Positions 31,422 through 39,083 of a stretch of 64,000 nucleotides of DNA are shown one piece after another (within the stretch, counting starts at the first letter, position 1; each line of letters starts with the position of its first letter). The DNA comes from Tubulanus polymorphus (taxonomy: Eukaryota; Nemertea; Palaeonemertea; Tubulaniformes; Tubulanidae): assembly GCF_964204645.1 (NCBI RefSeq), contig NC_134030.1, positions 16,745,110 through 16,809,109 of the forward strand, written 5' to 3'. The notes under the pieces are model-generated. The model worked only from the letters and a program-made list of their open reading frames with translations, ran no database searches and had not been told where the DNA came from. The position numbers were made by a program, and so were the translations under genes.

Positions 31422-31453
31422 AATTTTAACTTTAATAAAAATATATATAATAA

Positions 31454-32431
31454 ATGGAAGGAGGTAAAGTATATAAACATATTCCATACATCGATACACA
31501 TGAAAATAATGATGGTTTATATTATGTAATACCTTGTAATATAGCATTGATATTTGATCCTATTTTTAAAAATTATAAAACTAAACTGATAGAAATCGAT
31601 AATAATAAAAGTGGTGTTGTTGATAATTTAAGTAATGTAATTGATAATAATGTAATACCTACTACACCTATAATACCTACTACTACACCTGTAATACCTA
31701 CTACTACATCTGTAATACCAACTACATCTGTAATACCTACTACATCTGTAATACCTTCTACATCTGTAATACCTTCTACATCTAATAATGTAATACCTTC
31801 TACATCTAATAATGCAATAATATTAAATGTTAGTGAAAATAGAAATTATTGTGGTTATTGTAATGGTGAATTTTCAAACGCTCCATCAAATTGGAATGAA
31901 CATATGAATACAAATTCACATATTACTAATGTTATAGAACGTGTTGGCAAAAAAGAATTTATAGAACACCCATTTAGATATGTTACAAAATTTGTTTCAA
32001 ATAAAAAAGTAAATGGTAAAGAATTATATAAAGATTTATTATTAGCAACACCTAATAACGATGAATTAGATTTAACCGATGCTAATGAAATATTAGGATC
32101 AAACACTGTAAATGAAATATTAGGAGCAAACACTAATAAAGATGATAATGAAAATGATGCCATACAGCACCCACATGGTGATATAGTTACAGATAAACAT
32201 ATTGATAATAAATATTCTATGAAACATAAAGAAGAAACTATTGATGATATAATAGAAAGGATGAATAAGCGTAATAATGAAACAACTATTGATGATTCGG
32301 TAAAAAAGGTGAAAAAGGTGAAAAAAAATTATAAAGATGTTGATGTAGATTCGGTAGAGCAGTTAAATATGTTGTTAGGGTCGTCTGATAGTGAAAGTGA
32401 TTCAGAAATTAATTATCTAACACTCGAATAA
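31454..32431 (+). CDS. C2H2 protein with Thr/Pro repeat tract, 325 aa
   Basis: Residues 67-115 are a run of about eight VIPTT(S)/VIPST(S) units, encoded by a minisatellite-like repeat at 31650-31805. A single zinc finger follows (C133-x2-C136...H150-x5-H156), similar in spacing to the fingers of PolB. The C-terminus is acidic, with Lys-rich and Ser/Asp-rich (SSDSESDSE) stretches and two NEILG repeats. Function unknown; a DNA-binding or core protein is possible. It is the last gene of the rightward block. Start context ATAATAAATGG. Confidence 0.65.
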   Translation: MEGGKVYKHIPYIDTHENNDGLYYVIPCNIALIFDPIFKNYKTKLIEIDNNKSGVVDNLSNVIDNNVIPTTPIIPTTTPVIPTTTSVIPTTSVIPTTSVIPSTSVIPSTSNNVIPSTSNNAIILNVSENRNYCGYCNGEFSNAPSNWNEHMNTNSHITNVIERVGKKEFIEHPFRYVTKFVSNKKVNGKELYKDLLLATPNNDELDLTDANEILGSNTVNEILGANTNKDDNENDAIQHPHGDIVTDKHIDNKYSMKHKEETIDDIIERMNKRNNETTIDDSVKKVKKVKKNYKDVDVDSVEQLNMLLGSSDSESDSEINYLTLE

Positions 32432-32570
32432 TAAAGGTTGAAAATTGTATAAAATAATAGTAAATAAAAAAGGGTTTTAATTATTTAAGGTATCTAATAG
32501 GGTATCAGGTATTAGGGCATCTAATGGGGTATTAGGTATTAAGGTATCTAATACATAGGTATACAAATAG
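32432..32570. repeat. Convergent intergenic region with GGTAT-type short repeats
   Basis: The two gene blocks meet here. Variants of GGTATCTAATA, GGTATTAGG and GGCATCTAATGGGG recur about seven times between 32488 and 32563. The array sits between two stop codons. A termination or insulation role is possible; no hairpin stands out. Confidence 0.6.
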
Positions 32571-33182
32571 TTATTTTATAAATTTATATTCATATGGAAA
32601 TTGTAATCTCATAAGTAATTTGGAACCTTTATTATTCTTTAATTTATTCATATATTCATCATGTAATTCAGGAGGTATAATTTGATTTTCTTCCACTGAT
32701 TGTTGCATAGATTTTTTATCTTTGTTATAAAATAAAACTAGAAATCTTATATTCTCCCTAAAGTCTTTAACAATTGAATTATATTTTTGATTTAAAACCC
32801 ATGTTGTTATCCTAAAATGTCTACCAGAGAAAGCTAAATAACATAACTCACTTTCTCTAACTTTTGAATCATGTAAATTTGCGCAATCATCTATAATGAA
32901 TAATGTATTTGATCCTTTATAAGTATCAATTGCTATTTTTATACAATTATCTAAATTTTCTTTTACTGTTTTAGGATCTAATATAATAAACTTTTTTATC
33001 TTAACTATGTCTCTATTATATGTTTTATTCATTTCATAAGTAGGACAGAATAATATTATATTATCAAAATGATTCTTATAAATAGTTTCTAACAAATCTA
33101 ATATGAAATGTGTTTTACCACAGTTTGTTACTCCAGTAACTAACATATTATGCGGTTCAAATATAAATAAATCTTTATTCAT
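32571..33182 (-). CDS. Packaging ATPase (A32/FtsK-HerA-like)
   Basis: 203 residues. Walker A G17-VTNCGKT24 and Walker B LFIIDD (94-99) are clear, followed by a sensor-like region containing SGRHFRITTWVLNQ, as in Polinton and poxvirus A32-type genome-packaging ATPases. It would pump the element DNA into capsids (family knowledge). It overlaps the end of the integrase gene by eight bases: its ATG (33180-33182) lies inside the integrase's last codons, in the context AGAATAAATGAA. It is intact, although the capsid genes of this element are broken. Confidence 0.85.
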   Translation of the reverse strand: MNKDLFIFEPHNMLVTGVTNCGKTHFILDLLETIYKNHFDNIILFCPTYEMNKTYNRDIVKIKKFIILDPKTVKENLDNCIKIAIDTYKGSNTLFIIDDCANLHDSKVRESELCYLAFSGRHFRITTWVLNQKYNSIVKDFRENIRFLVLFYNKDKKSMQQSVEENQIIPPELHDEYMNKLKNNKGSKLLMRLQFPYEYKFIK

Positions 33183-34260
33183 TTATTCTTTTAATTTTAC
33201 TAGATAAAATCCATTCATTAAATTTATCATCATATCCTTTATATTTCACCAAAGAATACTTTTTTCCTTTAAGAGTTTTTGTTATCAATACTTTTTCTAT
33301 TTTGTATTCTATTTCATCTGGATTTGGTACAAGTGATAATTCTTGTTCATAGAAATAACCTAATATTTCTTCATCTTTTAGATCTTCTAGTTTATAAACA
33401 AATGGTTTAGTTAATATTATCTTTTTAATTTTAAATATTTCTTCTGTAAAATTAGGGGTATAACCTTTATAAAATGTTTTTCGATATTTAGAAATTCTAA
33501 CATGTTGTCCAATTTTGAATTTAGGTTCTCCAAAATCATGTGTAACAAACGCGCCATATAAATTATTCCAAACTATTTCCGAATTATCTTCTTTTCTAGC
33601 TTGTATAGGTTTCATATTTATAGAACTATGTTTAGAATTATTATAACCTTTCACTAAATCATCTAACACATTGATATATTTATATGTTTCATTAGCGGTG
33701 AAATATTTCCACATTCTAGTTTTCAATGTTTTATTAAATCTTTCTATAACGGATGCTTTTTTATCTGAATGTGTTGAAAAATATTCTACATCGTTATCAG
33801 ATAATAGTTTTTTGAAATGTTCGTTATAAAATTCCTTACCTTCATCAAATTGTATTTTATCTGGGATAGCTTCTTTAAATATTAATTTGAAAGAATTTGT
33901 AACTTCTATACCAGTTTTATTTTTAATCGGGATACTCCATGCGTATCTACTGAATATATCTATAACATTTAGTATCCAAAAATATCCTTTGTTATATTCT
34001 TCTAAGTTTTTCATATCAATTAAATCAGCTTGCCATTGTTGGTCAATATATGAAACCATTACTTTTCTTGTTAAATATTTTTTATCCATCTTTTTATGAA
34101 TTTGATATGTGGGTTGATTTTGTAACCATGATTTTAATTCACTATATTTTATATTGCTATTATCAGATTTAATTTTATCCCATAATTCTGAAACGTTAGA
34201 AAATGATACTTCACTTTCTGGGTTGTAATATAACGCTCTTAAATATTGTTCTTTTTTCAT
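33175..34260 (-). CDS. Retroviral-type (RVE) integrase with chromodomain
   Basis: 361 residues. The catalytic triad is visible: D79 in WQADLID, D139 in FDEGKEF, and E173 in VIERFNKT (33 residues between the last two). The core also shows ILNVIDIFSRYAW. The C-terminus is a chromodomain-like segment (YSLVKYKGYDDKFNEWILSSKI, about residues 330-357). No HHCC finger is seen at the N-terminus; instead there is a helical region with ALYYNPESEVSF. It joins element ends to target DNA, giving 6-bp duplications such as that at 20224/38371. The start ATG has the context AAATAAGATG, a variant of the usual motif. Confidence 0.92.
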   Translation of the reverse strand: MKKEQYLRALYYNPESEVSFSNVSELWDKIKSDNSNIKYSELKSWLQNQPTYQIHKKMDKKYLTRKVMVSYIDQQWQADLIDMKNLEEYNKGYFWILNVIDIFSRYAWSIPIKNKTGIEVTNSFKLIFKEAIPDKIQFDEGKEFYNEHFKKLLSDNDVEYFSTHSDKKASVIERFNKTLKTRMWKYFTANETYKYINVLDDLVKGYNNSKHSSINMKPIQARKEDNSEIVWNNLYGAFVTHDFGEPKFKIGQHVRISKYRKTFYKGYTPNFTEEIFKIKKIILTKPFVYKLEDLKDEEILGYFYEQELSLVPNPDEIEYKIEKVLITKTLKGKKYSLVKYKGYDDKFNEWILSSKIKRINE

Positions 34261-34266
34261 CTTATT

Positions 34267-34650
34267 TTAATCCATTAATAATAATTTAGATTTAGTTTCA
34301 TTTGACTTATTTTCTGGTATAATAGGTTTATTGTCATTGGAATCATCTTTATCATCAGATTTGAATTTTGATTTATATATTACACCGGATAATATAATAA
34401 CTGTAACTAATCCAATTGTAATATATAATTTATAATTACTTCCAGCATTAGAAGAATTAGATGGATTATTATTTGAATCAATACCACCGTGTGGGTGCCG
34501 TACGGCACCATCAGATAAAGTCTGTGATTCATTTATATCAGTTAATTTCTTTTTCTTAGCTTTTTTTAATTCTGAAGATCTTTTACCTAATTCTCTTGCC
34601 CATATAATTTGTTTCTCGGATCTAGGCTTCTTCTTAACGCTATCACTCAT
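34267..34650 (-). CDS. Basic single-pass membrane protein, 127 aa
   Basis: The N-terminal 35 residues are strongly basic (RSEKQIIWARELGKRSSELKKAKKKK). A HPHGG motif lies mid-protein; the similar HPHGD occurs in the 325-aa protein. One membrane helix runs from about residue 74 to 92 (LYITIGLVTVIILSGVIY), and the tail is charged. The WARELGxRSxEfKK block is a pattern I recall from other Polinton proteins. Function unknown. Its ATG overlaps the end of the upstream gene by eight bases in the context AAATAAATGAG. Confidence 0.6.
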   Translation of the reverse strand: MSDSVKKKPRSEKQIIWARELGKRSSELKKAKKKKLTDINESQTLSDGAVRHPHGGIDSNNNPSNSSNAGSNYKLYITIGLVTVIILSGVIYKSKFKSDDKDDSNDNKPIIPENKSNETKSKLLLMD

Positions 34651-35245
34651 TTATTTTAGTTAATTTTTGTTCTGATTCATTTTCTGTTTCGACGTTTGGT
34701 TGTAGTACATCTGTTTCGTTCTTACCTGATTTATATTCCATAGGTTTGATGTTCGAAAATGTAATAACTCCAGTAGAAATTAATGTCATAACCGATCCTA
34801 ATTGAAATGAAGCATATCCAACCCATTTTTGTAATTCAGTCATAACTAAATAGTCATTTTTCAAATCATTATATAATTTATTTTCATCATCAATTGGTAT
34901 TAACTGGTTACATAACTTAGAATAACATTTGACAATACCATCTGAAATAGAATCATTTATTCTAGCTAATCGAGCTTCTTCATAAATCTTAAAATATTTT
35001 ATTACTTGATCGGGTTTCATAGCATCTAGTTCTTGAAAAGTAATGATTCTATTTAAAAACTCCTTAGATTTCCCGCCAGCAATTAATAATTCAAGATGAT
35101 GCTTACAATATAAGTAGTATTCATAATCTATATTGTTATTAACTTGAATAGAATTAGTTACAACTGTATCTTTATTATCACTTATACCCAAATCATCTAA
35201 TGTTTTTTCAATATCAATACTATTCTTATTAGATTTCTTTGACAT
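34643..35245 (-). CDS. Conserved Polinton protein, 200 aa, one hydrophobic segment
   Basis: Mostly helical and charged, with a hydrophobic stretch near residues 147-165 (FQLGSVMTLISTGVITF). I recognise no motif. The end, TKINE, is read from the same bases that form the AATAAATGA start motif of the next gene. Start context AATATAAATG. It is the first gene of a leftward run with the 127-aa, integrase and ATPase genes. Confidence 0.55.
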   Translation of the reverse strand: MSKKSNKNSIDIEKTLDDLGISDNKDTVVTNSIQVNNNIDYEYYLYCKHHLELLIAGGKSKEFLNRIITFQELDAMKPDQVIKYFKIYEEARLARINDSISDGIVKCYSKLCNQLIPIDDENKLYNDLKNDYLVMTELQKWVGYASFQLGSVMTLISTGVITFSNIKPMEYKSGKNETDVLQPNVETENESEQKLTKINE

Positions 35246-35949
35246 TTATATTAGAGAAATTTAATAAGAAAAATATTATAAGTATTCTTCAAATGATACT
35301 AGTATCTCTTTAGGTTAATACTAAATTGACTAGGTTAGTTAAAGTTAAAGAATTTCTATTCAAATCTATTCAAAATCTATTCAATCTAATGTCAATTAGA
35401 ATTAACAAAAGAAAATATTGAAAATATAATAGAATTGACTAGCTAGTTGAAGTTATTGTTTTTTTATTATATTTTATTTAAATTAGGATTTAGATTATCT
35501 CACTACTATTGTCTATCTATTAGGAGCAGTAACTATAACTGTCCAGATAAGTCATTTCGGATCCTCGATATCAAATCCTCAACTGAAAATAAATTCAAAG
35601 AAACGACTGGTGGAAATATTATTTCATAAACAGATATATTTATTATACACATTTTAGCGATCAATAGTAGAACAATGGAGAACAATAGAAATGCGGTCAT
35701 ATCGGACCGGTTATTGCGCAATACATAGTTATATTTTTATTCTGTAAACTACAACATTCAAACATAGAACTGTAACCAATCAATATTGAGCAGCTGTTTC
35801 AGTCAACAACGATCAATAGTAGAACAATGGAGAACAATAGAAATGCGGTCCAATCGGACCGGTTATTGCGCAATACACAGTTAACAGTAAACAATACAAT
35901 ATTAAAACAGATATATACAATCGAGATCTAAGACCTTCAGTATCATAAT
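35246..35949. repeat. Intergenic region with two iterons bearing a CGGTCC palindrome
   Basis: A block of about 75 bases is repeated at 35657-35731 and 35808-35882, starting CGATCAATAGTAGAACAATG. The second copy contains CGGTCC-AATC-GGACCG, a perfect 6-bp inverted repeat (one arm is slightly altered in copy 1), followed by GGTTATTGCGCAAT, another palindromic stretch. The rest of the interval is A+T-rich and includes a short CTAGTTGA/CTAGGTTAG repeat theme near 35325-35450. No gene is seen. Confidence 0.75.
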
Positions 35950-36678
35950 TTATAATTTTGTCCAGAATTCTTTAATTACTAGATTGTTTACAATCATTTC
36001 TTCAATTTCTGGTAAATGTCTTACTACTTCACTAAATGCTAATCCTAATATTTTGAATTTTTCATATTTTATTAATCTACCTACTCTTCTCAGTTTTCTT
36101 TCAAAACCGGCACTGATATCTATGTTCTTTTTAACCCACAGTCCCCAAGAAATCCCCTCAGTTTCTTTATCAAACATTGAAAACCCTATATTTAGATAAC
36201 CCCCGAAAATGATGTGGTCCCATAGGTGATTTGCTTTTCTATTTAATATGGTTTTATAACTTTTTTTTAAGATATCAGTAATTTCAGCAAATGAAATAAC
36301 TTCTATACTTCGTATTTCCGGAAAGTTTAAATGTCCTGTGTCAATGATTAATTTAGATTTTAAAAACTCGTTCAACTCTTCTCCACTCATTTTCTTAGTT
36401 TTCGATTCTTTGAGCCCCAACAGCAATTTGAGTCGCGTTGCTGGTAATTTTGGTAATTGTAGTTCGCGCGGTAATTGTTTATTATGTATTACATCACTCA
36501 GAATTTTCACCATTTCTTGATGATAGTCCAAATGTTCTTGTAATGTTTGTGAAGTTTGTTCGTCAATTACGAGAGTTTCATCCTCCATTTCTATTGATTC
36601 CTGAGTTTCACTATCCAGTAGCAATCGTTCCTCATCCGTTGGTTGGCTTAGAATTTCTGGTTGATCTTTGTGTTCCAT
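35950..36678 (-). CDS. Conserved Polinton protein, 242 aa
   Basis: An acidic N-terminus (residues 1-50, rich in Glu/Gln) precedes a helical domain with LWDHIIFGGYLNIGFSMFD and GLWVKKNIDISAGFERKLRR, then GRLIKYEKFKILGLAFSEVV. The last part resembles helical regulator-like proteins ('...gIs...a-KlRr-a-l...yp-F-kLg-s-sE...') in phages and Polinton relatives; the resemblance is from memory and weak. It is flanked by iterons on its 3' side and the leader segment on its 5' side, both repeated in the left remnant. Start context TTAAAATGG, like PolB and unlike the TAAATG group, so perhaps an early gene. Confidence 0.5.
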   Translation of the reverse strand: MEHKDQPEILSQPTDEERLLLDSETQESIEMEDETLVIDEQTSQTLQEHLDYHQEMVKILSDVIHNKQLPRELQLPKLPATRLKLLLGLKESKTKKMSGEELNEFLKSKLIIDTGHLNFPEIRSIEVISFAEITDILKKSYKTILNRKANHLWDHIIFGGYLNIGFSMFDKETEGISWGLWVKKNIDISAGFERKLRRVGRLIKYEKFKILGLAFSEVVRHLPEIEEMIVNNLVIKEFWTKL

Positions 36679-36689
36679 TTTAATCTAAA

Positions 36690-36850
36690 ATATATCGTGA
36701 AAATGAATTACTGTACTTAAATATGTTTAAAGGTTTCCCTACTTCATAATAACTACAAAAAACGGTACTTACATTTAGATTTAGAACTGTAAACTGTGTT
36801 TTGAGAGAGAATATCCAATACGTACTATGTATGTGAATGTTGATTTCTAA
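36690..36850 (-). repeat. Polinton leader segment (reference copy)
   Basis: The stretch with ACTACAAAAAACGGTACTTAC and GAGAGAATATCCA upstream of the 242-aa gene recurs at 241-430 and 2100-2240. It probably holds the promoter of that gene; no core motif is certain. Confidence 0.55.
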
Positions 36851-37060
36851 CTGCCGACGTGGCGCACGTTCGACCAAACTAATTACTTCTGCACAGATGT
36901 TCTTTATGATGAAGTTAATTAATTCTTTAGAATTGAAAACAAGATATATTTGGCAACATATGTTTTAGTAGTAAGCAAAAGCTATGTATTATATACATAC
37001 AAAGCTCAAATAGAATTGCCAGCTTTCTAACCACTGATCGAAACCTCAGAATGCGGTTGA
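36851..37060. other. Spacer between leader and HNH gene
   Basis: About 200 bases without an open frame of note. Partly similar to 431-600 (the CAGATGTTC and TTAATTA stretches), in keeping with the duplicated unit. No other feature seen. Confidence 0.4.
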
Positions 37061-37691
37061 TTCTGTGAAATACTATTCCATAATTCAACAAATGTCTTTG
37101 CTTTATCCAGTTGATCTAAATATAACTGTAAATCTAGTTTATTGGATTTAATAATGTTTTCCTTCTTTTCTAAAGGTCTTAGATTCTTCCAATTCCAAAT
37201 AAGTTTTTTATTGTATTCATCATTCAGTCAAATTTAGAAATCGGCAACACATGATCAATATGAAAGTATTCACCATAATTATCTATATTCATTTTATCTT
37301 CGAATTGATATATTATCCATGATTTGAGAAATCCATCTGAACAACCCAATAGATTAGATAGTGTTTCTGAATGTGTTTCTTTGTTGAATAATTGTGTGAA
37401 TCTAGATCTTAAGCATTGTTTCAATCTAAAATTAAGATCTGTTTGATATCTTTCTCTCATATATTCTGTCATATAATCATTATAAGCTTCTCTATTATCT
37501 TCTCGGTATTGTTTGGTATATAGTTTAAAACAAGTTTTACAGCAATATTGAAAACCATCTTTGCTAATCTTACGCTTACTAAATTCTGTTAATGATTTAT
37601 CTAATTCACATTTAGAACACTTCTTGTAGTATATGTTTATAACGCTAGTGTTATTTGTAATATTAATAATTTGTGGTTGTTCTGGTTCCAT
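37061..37691 (-). pseudogene. HNH endonuclease, frameshifted copy
   Basis: Open from 37691 to 37224: Cys4 cluster CSKC...CCKTC, the MTEYMRERYQTDL region (intact here, mutated in the left copy), and the HNH start HIDHVLPIS. A one-base loss near 37225 then shifts the frame; the NLRPLEKKEN block and tail LYLDQLDKAKTFVEL remain readable to about 37075. A resident endonuclease gene in the end region of a Polinton is unusual. Start context ATAATAAATGG. Confidence 0.75.
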
Positions 37692-37770
37692 TTATTATAC
37701 GTATTTTTTTACTAAATTGGTTAATAATTTTAGAATCCTCTTCCATTTCTTCGACCAACGTCATCCTTTT

Positions 37771-38022
37771 TCATTCCTCGCTGCTTTTGATAAGTTCTTT
37801 CGATTCCTTGATAATAAATTCCTCAACGTATTGTTCATTATTTGGATCATTATTCCATAATTCAATAAATTTCTTTCCCTTTGTTAACTGTTCTGAATAT
37901 AACTGTAAATATTCTAATTTCAATTTATTCTCTAAATGTGTTATAGTTTTATTGTGTCTTGCTTTTTGGGATTTATCTATATCGATATTACATGTTGGGC
38001 AGTAGTACTTATTTGCTTCCAT
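37771..38022 (-). CDS. Chimeric ORF: PolB zinc finger fused to HNH-type tail
   Basis: 83 codons. Codons 1-38 are the start of PolB, because the terminal repeat carries them to this end (first finger C8/C11/H23/H29). After LKLEY the frame runs, without a break, into the C-terminal tail of an HNH protein (LQLYSEQLTKGKKFIELWN), related to but distinct from the tails at 644 and 37061. It would give a small finger protein under the same leader as PolB. Whether it is used is unknown; it also records the recombination that set the inner limit of the repeat. Confidence 0.5.
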   Translation of the reverse strand: MEANKYYCPTCNIDIDKSQKARHNKTITHLENKLKLEYLQLYSEQLTKGKKFIELWNNDPNNEQYVEEFIIKESKELIKSSEE

Positions 38023-38370
38023 TTTAATACTATATTTTTTATTAAAATTGATTTTAGAAGTTCAATGATTTAAATGTTATTCATATATATATGAATATTT
38101 TAAGAGTAATAGGGATAATGGGCTTTCAAGCTAAAGGTTGAACGGGCGGGTGAGTAAAAATGAAAAACATAAAAATAATAACAATTTCTACTTGAATTAG
38201 GAGTGAAACTCATAAAATGAAAAATAAATTCGAGCGTGTGAGAATTTATTTTTCATTTTTATGACTTTCGCGAGTAATTCAAGTAGAAATTGTTATTATT
38301 TTTATGTTTTTCATTTTTTACGAGCTCGACCGTTCGACCTTTGGCTTGAAAGCCCATTATCCCTATTACT
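37911..38370. repeat. Right terminal inverted repeat of inner Polinton (460 bp)
   Basis: Reverse complement of 20230-20692. The outer 267 bases (38104-38370) are a palindrome with the same arms as on the left, and the GAGCTC arm is again outermost. The inner boundary is at 37911, where PolB homology stops and HNH-tail homology starts. Confidence 0.9.
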
Positions 38371-38376
38371 AATACA
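38371..38376. other. Target site duplication, right (AATACA)
   Basis: Direct copy of 20224-20229. These bases encode part of the KMYS stretch of the outer polymerase, which reads on into PolB to the right. Confidence 0.9.
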
Positions 38377-38682
38377 TTTTAGATCTAATACCAATGAATT
38401 CAATCATTTCTTCACCACCTAATTCATCTTTGAATTTACCGGGAACTTTTTTATTATCATTGCTAAACAATTCATGATCTTTAGGATAATTACTGAAATC
38501 AAAACGATGTTTTAATGTTTTTAAATCATCTGTTATGTTATAAGTTTTTATCTTTAATATGTAACTGTCGGTATCAAAATATAAGATTTCTATATGTTTT
38601 TCTCCAAAATGAGGTTGTAATACGTTATAATATAATTCATACATTAATAACATTGATAATTCTAAAACTGATGCTCCAACGT

Positions 38683-39083
38683 AATCAGAGATGATACAAA
38701 CTAAAGGAAAATTAAGTGCCCCCTAGTTTGTCTTTCTTTTTACTACTGACTAAGTTTCATTTATATTTATACCCACTATTGTTGTTTATAATCACCCCTT
38801 AGTTTGCTTCCCTTTAATCTATTTTAGCGTGTAACTGTTTCTACGTTAATTTTCCTTTAGTTTGTATCATCTCTGATTACTTGAATTAGTCTCTTTGTCT
38901 CTGGATTGTATATATATCTCATAATTTCTGTAGTATCTCATTATTCCTGAAGATGACTATTAGGATATAGTCGAAACGTTGAAATAAACTACTATCTCGA
39001 AGTTTCATTTTCGGACTTTTTATTATCATTGTGGGATTCTCTCCTCATCGCGTCAACACGGATATAGTGTTATACCAATCGTG
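38683..39083. mobile_element. Foreign insert in outer PolB: foldback MITE plus retroelement-like tail
   Basis: 38683-38881 has 32-bp inverted ends (AATCAGAGATGATACAAACT ... complement) and no coding capacity. It is followed by a segment with CCTGAAGATGACTATTAGG and GTCGAAACGTTGAAATAAA, a signature I associate with the 3' part of some invertebrate retroelements (from memory, unsure). Together they fill the deletion in the polymerase gene. Confidence 0.6.

Larger units (their letters stand above)
20230..38370 (+). mobile_element. Inner Polinton/Maverick (adintovirus-like), 18.1 kb, with TIRs and TSD
   Basis: A complete element: AGT...ACT ends, 6-bp target duplication AATACA, inverted terminal repeats of about 460 bp, and the family's marker genes (protein-primed PolB, retroviral-type integrase with chromodomain, A32-like packaging ATPase, penton-like minor capsid, double-jelly-roll major capsid). 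Genes form a rightward block (20579-32431) and a leftward block (32571-38022). The element is very A+T-rich compared with the right flank of the window. Lesions seen: a stop in the minor capsid gene, a stop in the major capsid gene, a lost start codon, and frameshifts in the 104-aa, ~460-aa and HNH genes. PolB, integrase and ATPase are open. Confidence 0.95.
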
